From Tetracentron sinense (taxonomy: Eukaryota; Streptophyta; Magnoliopsida; Trochodendrales; Trochodendraceae): 64,000 nucleotides of DNA. The stretch is taken from positions 1,426,001 to 1,490,000 of the forward strand of contig CM026562.1 in assembly GCA_015143295.1 (NCBI GenBank), given 5' to 3'. The stretch's first letter is position 1. Every line of letters starts with the position of its first letter. This document shows positions 55,225 to 64,000 of this stretch, piece by piece. Under the pieces are notes generated by a model, which was given only the letters and a program-made list of their open reading frames with translations, was not told where the DNA came from and did no database searches. Made by a program: the position numbers and the translations under genes.

Positions 55225-55465
55225 GCGTTCATTTTGCGAGAAAGTGAGTGAAAGAAAAGAAAGGAAAATAAAATAAAATAAATTTAAATTTTCTTGCAAA
55301 ATAACCATCAAAAGATAGATGAAGTTTTTGAGAGAGAGTTTTTCACTATTTGAAAAAATGCAAGAAATTGAAAGTGTGTTTCTTGCACACCAAACGCAAG
55401 AAAAATGTAAGAAAACCCAATTTTCTTTTACTTTACCTTCTTTCTCATCAAACAAACACACCCTT
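55221..55465. mobile_element. MITE-like element abutting copy 2
   Basis: It starts AGGGTGCGTTCATTTTGCGA and ends CATCAAACAAACACACCCTT, imperfect inverted termini. It has no coding frame and shares its left boundary with the preceding MITE. Confidence 0.5.
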
Positions 55466-57734
55466 AAAGAAAAAGAAAAAAAAACGTAGATATATAAAAA
55501 AGGGAAAAAATTAAAACTAACAAATATCAATGAAACAAATTGTATATGGGGTGGAGGCTTGGCCTAGCCTAGCCTGACCCTCAAGTAAGAGGGTCTTTCA
55601 AAATCATGTCTTACATGGCCCTCTTTCCCTAAGGAAAGAAAAAAAAAACTCTATTTTGCAGGATTTAAAGTGTTGAGCTCTCTAATCAGATGGCCAGATT
55701 GACATGCTTAAGCACATGATTCAGTTTTGTTTCAACAAATAGTACCCCAATTCCATAAGTCACGCATTTTGTTTGATTTTTTTTTCTTTTGGGGGGGGGG
55801 GGGGGGGGGGGGGGAATCATTCAGTTTCAAAATTTAATTTTATATATGTCTTAGATTCATAAGACTAAAGTATCCTTATTTATCATGTATTTTTTACTTA
55901 ATCCTAATTAAGACATATTAAACTGAAATTTCAATATAAATGAGGATACAATAGTAATTTAATCAATTTTGAATGGCCTTTGTATTTTGTTTTCTTCCTT
56001 TAAATTTTTTTATTTTTGGGTAAAACCTTTATTTTTGTTTTTAAAAACTTTTATTAAAGTAACCAGATAATTTAGATAATATTCAAATTCAAATATTTTA
56101 ATCAAAGTCGGATAAGGATACTCTATTTCACTATCAGTCAGATATCTAATCAAATTCAAATAGTTGGATAATGTAATCGAATAGGTTTTGTATAGTCCGC
56201 TATCTACTTCAAATTCGATTAGTTTACAACCTTAATTACATATTGCTAGATTCAATTTGTTATAATTTGATTAATTCATAAAGTTTATAAATTTATTTCC
56301 TGGAATGTGTTACAATTTTATTAAATTAGTTGTTAAAATTTGTTATATATTTAGTGGTTTGAATTTTTCATAATTTAATTAATAAAGTTATTGAAATTTG
56401 ATATATTTAGTTGTTGGAATATGAATGTCTCAAAAATTAGATGTATTGAAAGAGGATCTTAGATAGTTAAGTGTAATGTAGGTTGGGTTTCATATAGTGA
56501 AAACTCATTGTAAAATATTAAAAATTAATTTTTACAATTTTTACTTAAGATCTTTTTTTTTTATTCATTGTAAAAAGATCTTTTTTTATTCAACCAATGA
56601 CAAAAGAAAAATAATAACTTTGACGTACTTCTATTTGTGTTACATTGTCCTAAGTTCGGATAAAGCATGAGGGCTTCAACATTCACGCCAGGTCGGCAAT
56701 CCGTAAAAGAAAAAAAATTCGCTAAATCATATGGCAAAAAGATTGCTCCTCTCTTCTTTCCTGCCGTAGCCTTTGAGTGCGGGCTAGGCCTGCCCTTTGA
56801 TAACCCTAGTTGTAGATTCAAACAAGTTGTGCTCTATATGTGTAGTGTTATGACCAATTTCAAATGATGTTGAGTTTTGAAGGAAAATTGTTGGCTTAAA
56901 TGCTCTATACCCCCTAATTTAATTTAAGGTTAATCATATACTTTCTGCGAATTAGGCTGGTAAGGCATACTAAATGCAGACCAAAAGCTAGATATAACAA
57001 GCTGATTAATGTTGAAACAAGCTACTTATTGCTGTGATCAGTTTTTTTTTTTTTTCTTTTTTTTAATGCCAAGTTAGATCCATGATATTCTAGTCATTGT
57101 CATCCAGTTCAAACTGTTGCCATGTGATATGAAATGCATCAATTTAGAATGCATGATTTGCGGTCACTTTTAGGGAAAGAAGTCGTCGAAGTGGTGATTC
57201 AACAGGGGATCAGATAATCACATGCTCTCCATTGATCGATATCTATACAGAAATCTACTCATTTCAAACCCTAGGGAATCTTGTTATGGAGCTCTAATGA
57301 AGGTGGGCTCCCATAGATATATAGTGATGAGTGACTGTGGAACAAGGTGGGTTGTTATTAGGGTAGCTCAATCATGGATACTAGAAGAAGAAGAAAAAGC
57401 TCAACTAGTATTTTGACAATAATCGTAGATGCAATCCCATCTCAAAAAGTATAGAGATACTACCACTTTTTTTCTTTTTAAAAGGCTAGAGATGACCATT
57501 GGATTCCCCCACTCTTTCAAACCTTTTTCACTTGGTGGGGTCACCTCTAAATATGGGGAGAGAAAAGGTTATCCACTATATTATAACTTGTCTGGGACAA
57601 AGCATATGGGGGGTATAAGAGTCATCTCATCAACCCACATAATTCTGCAAATTGGACCCCATAACTGGGAATTGGGCCATCTGATGATAATCGGACGGTT
57701 TTGCATGGAAAAGACCATCATAAGTAAACCCAGA
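55466..57734. other. AT-rich intergenic DNA without genes
   Basis: It includes the 24-base G run at 55791. The minus frame at 56561-56821 has no domain I can name. No transposon ends recognised. Confidence 0.4.
55791..55814 (+). repeat. 24-base poly(G) run
   Basis: An uninterrupted run of 24 G, preceded by a T-rich stretch. Such a run is rare in AT-rich plant DNA and can form G-quadruplexes. An assembly artefact is possible. Confidence 0.85.
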
Positions 57735-57925
57735 AGGGGTGGACGGTGGACCAGTGGTTCCAGGACTTACGCCTCATGAAGCGGAAGGTCTTAAGTTCGA
57801 CTTCTCACTCCCCCCTTTCGGGCCAACCCCTTTTGGGATTTTCCTAAACTTTCCTAGTGTGGTGAATTGTGGGCCTTCATCACTATCGGGAGACCTGAAG
57901 GGTAAGGGACACCCCGAGTTTTCCA
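57735..57925 (+). mobile_element. SINE (family C), plus orientation
   Basis: The head has an A-box-like GGACCAGTGGTTCCAGGACT and a B-box-like AAGTTCGACTTC. The body has TCTCACTCCCCCCTTTCGGG and ends GGGACACCCCGAGTTTTCC. It shares landmarks with the minus-strand copy at 28190-28343. Confidence 0.65.
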
Positions 57926-59225
57926 AAGAATAAACAATTATCTTAAGTTCCAGTTCAACAATACATAAACACAGGGATGAAGCAAGGAGACCAAGCAATG
58001 GTTAATTGAAAATGTTAGTGATTGCTATGAATTTGTATAGAATGATGGCAAGTGCAAATATTTTGGGTTTTGGGTCTATGGAGCATAGCTCCCAAATTTT
58101 TGTAACGACCAAATTTATAGTTAATCTCATCCATACGTTTCATACATATCTTATGGGTATTGTTTGGACTTACGTACAGCGGTAGATATCTCTTGCAAAA
58201 TGATTATGTCCTATTAAATAATTAAATAGTATAGTAGAAAATATTTTATTTTCAAAAATTTAGGGCAATTGCCCTCTTGTCTCATGGTGATGTCATGTTA
58301 AATAAATTAAATAGAATAGTATTTTTTTTTCAAAAGTTCATGTGGAAGTTGTCCCGTGACAATGCTATATTAAATAATATAGTATAAATGTTTGTTTTTC
58401 TTCAAAAATTTAAGGGCAACTACCACCCGTGCATGACTATGCCTTATTAAACCATTCATTTTTTTCTCAAAAGTTTAGGGGTAGATGACCCCATGCCTCT
58501 CATTTGTTTTCAAAAGATCATGAGCAATGACCCCTCTCCGCCGCTGCCTAAAAAAGTATGGGCCAACTTTCTGAGTGGTTCGGTTTGGGTGTCCTTGCCT
58601 CAAAGCTCCATTACCCAAACAAAAAAAGGTATGGCCCAACTTCTTTCCCCTTATAAAGGATGTTTACCTTTGCCTACCTTTAAAATTTATGGATACCCAT
58701 CCTCCTATAAAACCCAAATTTAACCATGACATGACCTTTTGTGTGTGTGTTGGGTTTGGTCCTACATTGTTTTTCCATTCACACTACCTAGCTCCCACAG
58801 TGGTTTGGCCCATAGTGTTCACCAATAAAGCCATTTTTAGATTCACTGGCTAGGGTTTCTTGTCCAATTCTAGCTCAAGCCAAATTTCATAATGCATTGA
58901 AGATGAACTACTAATTAGTGATTTTGTATGAATTTGATGATGTGGGTCGGCATTCGATGGCTCCACGACATAATATATAATGTAATGTCAGCATCTTATG
59001 GCTCCCGAATTAACATATAATGCAATGTCGGTATGTGGTAGTCGAATTGAATCCATTTCATATCAGATATTAATCACAAAGAGATATTGAGAACTATCTC
59101 GTTTCCTGCATGATGTTGACAGAGGAAAATCAGACGAAGGGCGATGATCAACTCATTGATGCGAGTCAAACAACTCCAATCCATCATGAGAACAGTGAGT
59201 GAGATCATGACACAACTAGAGTAGG
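57926..59225. other. Intergenic sequence without recognised features
   Basis: Overlapping plus-strand frames at 58493-58853 show no domain. A loose repeat of AATAATATAGTATAAATG with CAAAAATTTAGGGGCAA-like words (58200-58480) suggests an old degraded tandem repeat. Confidence 0.35.
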
Positions 59226-59435
59226 ATTCAAAAGTCCCTTTTAACCAACAGGGATAGGTGCTGCTGGTCAAGATCACGACTCAAGAAACGGAGGTCCTGA
59301 GTTTGATTCCATGCATTTCCCTTGTTGACCACCCCAGGATTTCTCTACTTTTCTAGTGCGTGTGGATTAATCGGGTGCTCTAAGAGGCCATGATACCCTC
59401 ATTACCCCCAAAAAAAAAAAAAATTCAAAAGTCTC
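59226..59435 (+). mobile_element. SINE (family B) with target site duplication
   Basis: The head has an A-box-like TAGGTGCTGCTGGTCAAGA and a B-box-like GAGGTCCTGAGTTTGATTCC. The 3' module (TTAATCGGGTGCTCTAAGAG, ATACCCTCATTACCCCC) is followed by an A run. ATTCAAAAGTCCC (59226-59238) and ATTCAAAAGTCTC (59423-59435) form the duplication, with one change. Confidence 0.8.
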
Positions 59436-59772
59436 ATTTGATTGAAAATATATACTTATCAGTGAACTTTCAAAAGTATATGAAGATTAAAAAAAAAGAG
59501 TAAGACGATGTAGCTGATGTCCTTTTTGAGTGGGGCCGTAGGGGGTGGGGGGAGAAAAAGAAGGCTCTTCCCTTTGCTTTCTATACCCACAAATGAAGGG
59601 CAAAACATTTTAGGACCCACAACTCAGTGTCCATGGGTCCTACTCAACTTTTAGATGAAAAGGTAAGCTCCATACGATGATCTCACCATTTGCCTTTAAT
59701 TATCTTTTTAAAACCATTTTAATCTATTCTTCCTTGGATTCGCCCTTTCTTAAATTCTATCATCACATTGCA

Positions 59773-59978
59773 AGGGGATGGGATTTCATCTAGCGATAGC
59801 CAGATGAAAACCATCCCGTGATGGTTGATGTCAGACATGTGGCAAAATAAAAGGGAGAATTCATTTCATTTTTCCCGCCGTTTTTTGACATCTTCTCCTT
59901 TATTTTGCCACATGTCCCGCATCAATCCATCACCGGATGGTTTTCGTCTTACTATGGCGAGATGAAATCCCCATTCCA
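59773..59978. mobile_element. MITE with long inverted repeats (GGATTTCATCT family)
   Basis: The arms 59773-59855 and 59885-59978 are inverted copies sharing GGATTTCATCT, AAAACCATCC, TGATGG and ACATGTGGCAAAATAAA. It folds into a long hairpin and has no coding capacity. Confidence 0.8.
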
Positions 59979-62230
59979 AGCTATCTATTAAGGTATTAGC
60001 TTCGTCGACAACTTGGATCATGTACCTCCTATGCTAAGCGAATCATAATTGTAAGGGTATAATTCGCATGAGACAGGTGGCAACACTATACTACACTACA
60101 CTAATCAGACTTGCCAACACTTGATTAATTTGTTTAATGATTAAGCAAACTTCGTCCTCGACTGATCACATCTGCTCGGTCAAGAGGATTCTACTACTCC
60201 ATCTAACCACAAGCTTGGTCAGCAAAATCCCACTATCAAACTTAGCTATTAGTTTGGTCAGACCAAGCTATTGACCTTAACTGTGCTGAGCCTTTCGAGA
60301 TGTAATACAACCTCGCAGTCTATATTATGAAGTTTTCAAACTGAGAGGGTACATCCAATCTCAAAGATCTCGTGCAAGAACGTATTACTCCCCTACTAAA
60401 TAAGAAATACCGATTGTCAACCTACTCATATTTGAAAACATGTTTTATAATCTCTGTCACATAGACAAACATGCATAAAAGAAATTCTTATGTCATTGAG
60501 GCGTTTGAATGACAATACAACCAGCACACTCAATTGTTAAATCTCTTAATAAGTTTGGTTGAGATAAATAAATAAATCGGACTTTTGACCCTAACCTCTA
60601 TTGGGCTGACTTTTGTCTATTGGGCTGCAAAACAGTCTTTCCTTTCTTCAATAATCCTTCGATTAACAAAATGATTCATTGAAGAACTTGGATGAAATAC
60701 AATGACCTTATAAAGGGTTTAAATAGATAATACTAGACACCTAACTTGAAAAGACAATCTTAATCTGCTCAAGATAGTAATCGCCAAAATTGTGATTTTG
60801 ATTGTGATGAGATACACTTATGATACGGTATATCTCATTTAATACTTATTTCTCTAATACTTTCTCTCAAAGACATGGGGATTGAAAATCTTCATTAGGT
60901 TGTCGCAATTCGAGTATTCCCTTTGTTGATGAATAACTGGAACATCTAAAACCATGCTTAGTGGTCACCGTTAGGCTGCGAAGTTCATTTTTTGCCGCAT
61001 CTCATTCATTTTTTTTAATTGTTAGTGCAAGTGGCTAACTAAATCAGGCTATCATGATCGTCTTCCAAAATCATATGGAAGATGATTCAACGATTTGAAG
61101 AAAAAACTCTCGTTTGAGAAGTTTTTAATAAATAAGAAAATGAGAGACCATAAGACGTGAGGGCGATAGAGGTATGGAGAAGAACATGATTTTTATTGGG
61201 AAAAAAAAGTTTCACACCCAACAGCCATGGTGGCACCATCCAACAAGCAGTTGCAACACCACTCCCCGAAAAGAGAACAACAAGAATTAAAGGTCACTAA
61301 AGGATCGATGACTTACATAAATTACACATTACCCTAAGAAATGTTTAAATAGAGTATGATAGATAGTGAGAAGAAAATATATACCCTACGTAATCTCAAT
61401 CATCCTAAGTGATATCAATCCAAATCTAATATACTGCCTCTCATAAATATTATATTATCATTTTCTTAACACAACATTTATTATTTCTCTAACATGATAT
61501 TTCCTTAATATCTTGTCTCATATCTCTTGTGTTGATTTGATTATCGGAGTGTCTTTTCCGTCTCCCCATCTAAAGAAAATAGTGTTGCAACCAATCAAAC
61601 ATGATTAGATCATGTATTTTTTTTTTTCATAGTAATTTATGAAATAAGATTTAACAAAGTTTTGCATAAGTGCTGAGCGACTTAACCCTTGTCTTTCATA
61701 TGTGCTTTTTTATGAGCACGCTAATGTAAATCATGTCCTTCACATTAAAAAAAAGTAAATAGTGTCGAACTCAAACAAATTAGGAAAAAAAGAAACTTAA
61801 AAACCAATCAGCTACAACCGTCCCATGATAGTAAGCCCTATGGCAGATGGTCATATGATTTTTATAGTTATTACCTTGTGTTAAATGTGTTTACCTTGTG
61901 TTGTTACTCTTTTAACTTCAAAAAAATCGATCTCTCCGACAAATACAAGGTGGTGGAAACAAGTGTCAAATTATCTTTTTTTTTTTGGTAATAGGACAAT
62001 AATACTATGAATTGCAACAACTTCGGAAAATTGGCTTATTGCATATGGGGCTAGCGCTCATGGAAAAGAAAGGGGTGAACAGTTGAGTTATATTTTAAAA
62101 AAAATAAAATGTTTTTGCTTCACAAGAGCAAACTATTACTCCTTGCGATTGAAGATTTTAATTTTTTTTAATGTTAGTAGTTACAATTTTTTGTATATTT
62201 TTTCTAATAACTAAGAGTAGACAGGTGAAT
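59979..62230. other. AT-rich intergenic DNA without recognised features
   Basis: No exon with splice signals, no terminal repeats, no RNA gene seen. Confidence 0.35.
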
Positions 62231-62336
62231 CTTAAATATTTGGTTGCCGAGAAAATAGGTATTTCTAATACAATTCTTAAATGGATTTTGTCTAAATTTT
62301 TTTTCTTTTTCATGCTTATCAACCAAACATAGGGTA
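62231..62336. mobile_element. MITE, CCCTATGTTTGG family, copy 3 (short)
   Basis: The left end reads TATTTGGTTGCCGAGAAAAT and the right end ATCAACCAAACATAGGGT. The left terminus is degraded and the middle shortened. Confidence 0.6.
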
Positions 62337-63358
62337 AAGGACGAGTGGATCTTAACTACGATTGAAAATGAGTTAATAAAGGACACGTGACAAAGAAAAG
62401 GACTCCCAAGACACACCTCGTGGAGTCACCGATCAGGAGGTGAATATTTTTCTTGAAAAAAAGGGGCAATTATTTGCATGAAGAAGCCAAAAAATTCTAG
62501 GCAAGTTGAGACCAAACCAACTCGTGCACCTATTTGGCACTCGTGACTCGTGTGTAAGGAAAGGCAGAGTGTGTAGATTTACGTATTTTAAAATCTAATG
62601 ATGACTTTTCTACTCTTCGGATTCTTTCTGGCACTCGCTCCTTGCACCGAAGTTAACGTCGTTATTTCACATAACGTCTACCGTTACGATTATCCTTCGC
62701 CTTGGTATTGACGTGAGGAGTAAGGTATGCAGAGTGGTACTGACACTGATGGGAGAAGAGAATATATGCCCTTCCAGTCCCTGTAAAATGACAATTATAC
62801 CCTTAATTTTTATTTGTTTGCTTAAACTTGATTCTCGGAATTAAATTATTTTTTTTAAAATCATTTTAATAAAAGAATATTTATAATTAAATTATAGATA
62901 ATTAATACACTCATGTACCAAAATAAAATTTAGAGTTAAAAATTAATACCGACTAATTCGAATTAATAGCTGACATTTTTGACGTCCAATCCAACAATAT
63001 AAACATCTTCAATAAATTAATTTTGTCAAGTGTTATCGCAGGAGGACAGGAACCACAGCCTTTTAGAGAGCCCAAAGAAGTCACATATTACACATCCTCT
63101 TTGGTCCTCCTATTCCTCTAAACAAAATATTTTTAGTTTTCAATAGATTAACTAAGAAAAATTAATGAGTTTTATGCCCTATGTTAGGTTAATGGTGTTT
63201 TTTTTTTGTTTTTATATAGCAATTTACATATTTCAAGTTTGATAGAGAGTGAAGTAAAAGTTAACATGTCTTGTAAGACCTTGCATGGATGATCAGTTTT
63301 CAATCATAATATATATATATATAAATGCTGACATTATATTAAAAATCACGATTATTAA
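62337..63358. other. AT-rich intergenic DNA without recognised features
   Basis: Only short homopolymers and a TA run (63308-63322) were seen. Confidence 0.35.
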
Positions 63359-63638
63359 TCTATCTTTACTATTATAATGGGAGAGGCAGGCGTAGCCTGA
63401 ATTTTTCAAAATTCCTAAACTATCCTTATATAAAACAAAACATTAATTTAATGTTTTACTTTAATTTCCAAACTACCCTCATCTATTTATTTAAATAATA
63501 GAATCACAGTCAATCACGATTGAACTCGAGGAGAGTTCAATAGCACCCATGGGTTAACACGTGACTCTTTTAACTCCTATTAACTGTGGTTAACTCCTTT
63601 CCCTCGCTCTCACGTGCATAGCACGTGCCACCCACTAG
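63359..63638 (+). mobile_element. Small non-autonomous Helitron
   Basis: It starts TCTATCTTTACTATTATAAT and ends with the hairpin CACGTGCATAGCACGTG, then CCACCCACTAG. It has captured or been invaded by a fragment of the GATTCACAGCCAA MITE family (63495-63595). The base after CTAG is C rather than the expected T. Confidence 0.65.
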
Positions 63639-64000
63639 CATTATATAATTGAAAAATAGGCGTGGCATTTCTATATAGTTAACTAATTAATGAATTGACC
63701 CGCATACCTATATGTCAATGATCATAGCCCAAAATTAGAGTTTTTCGCATCTCCCTTGTGTTCCTCATGGTATCTTGTGCCCCCTCATGGTATATTGTGA
63801 TGTGTCATTGCTTACGCAGAAGAAGTCAAGTTGGTTTGAACATTACTTCTCCAAAATTGAAGCCTCTACTATTTGGGTTTCTTCGCTAAGTCGGGTCATA
63901 AAAATCAACTATGATTGGGCATTATATCTTGAGGGTTATTGGGATGGTTTAGTTGTGGTGGGACGTCATAGCGAGGCTCTGGTGTTGTATTTTCGAGTGT
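63639..64000. other. Intergenic end of window
   Basis: I see no supported feature. A gene could begin beyond the edge. Confidence 0.3.

Noticed and set aside
56561..56821. 86-codon minus frame resembling organelle-type sequence
   Set aside because: I suspected a plastid or mitochondrial insert but could not tie it to any organelle gene; no continuous organelle stretch is seen.

Overview
This is nuclear DNA of a flowering plant. The evidence is spliced genes with GT-AG introns, a plant-type GAR1, a type I MADS-box gene, plant-specific small protein families, and plant transposons of nearly every class (Ty3/gypsy Tat lineage with an archaeal-type second RNase H, L1-like LINEs with a C-terminal zinc-binding region, CACTA, Helitrons, MITEs, tRNA-derived SINEs). 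Sparse genes, introns of 4 to 10 kb and AT-rich intergenic DNA fit a large repeat-rich genome, probably not a grass. The species cannot be fixed from the window.

Layout. 1-6000: a Ty1/copia gag scrap between 122-base inverted arms, a relic of an organellar aspartyl-tRNA synthetase, and an intact single-exon MADS gene of the AGL62 kind on the minus strand. 6001-10343: a two-exon minus-strand gene for an 85-residue conserved plant protein, its 4.1-kb intron holding a MITE, a SINE and a broken RNA-binding-protein fragment. 10344-16131: a Helitron with three tandem 3' ends, a SINE and small MITEs. 16132-27526: a three-exon minus-strand gene for a 220-residue plant-specific protein. Its 9.7-kb first intron holds a relic LINE, a tandem duplication of nearly 3 kb, a 756-bp Mutator-like element with a 9-bp target duplication and a 1540-bp Helitron whose empty site is preserved next door. 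28822-39148: GAR1 on the plus strand, head to head with the previous gene, in four exons. Its 9.2-kb third intron carries one LINE inserted in another.

40174-41418 is a non-autonomous CACTA element carrying a captured first exon related to NUCLEAR FUSION DEFECTIVE 6. 43335-55037 is one complete Ty3/gypsy Tat-lineage retrotransposon: two LTRs about 98% identical, 5-bp target duplication GATCA, primer binding site, gag-protease, pol, a 13-bp tandem array, a spliced antisense gene with its own TATA box, and a polypurine tract. The copy is young but damaged by two in-frame amber codons in gag-pol, an Asn at the second position of the integrase catalytic triad, and frameshifts in the antisense gene. 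55038-64000 has no recognisable host gene, only MITEs, SINEs and a small Helitron.

The host genes (MADS regulator, two conserved plant proteins, GAR1 of the H/ACA pseudouridylation complex) form no common pathway. The most unusual signals are the gag-pol amber codon in a tobamovirus-type readthrough context (TAG CAG TTA), the spliced antisense gene in the same element, the exon capture by CACTA, and the Helitron whose empty target survives in a neighbouring tandem repeat. All coordinates, splice sites and percentages were read by eye.
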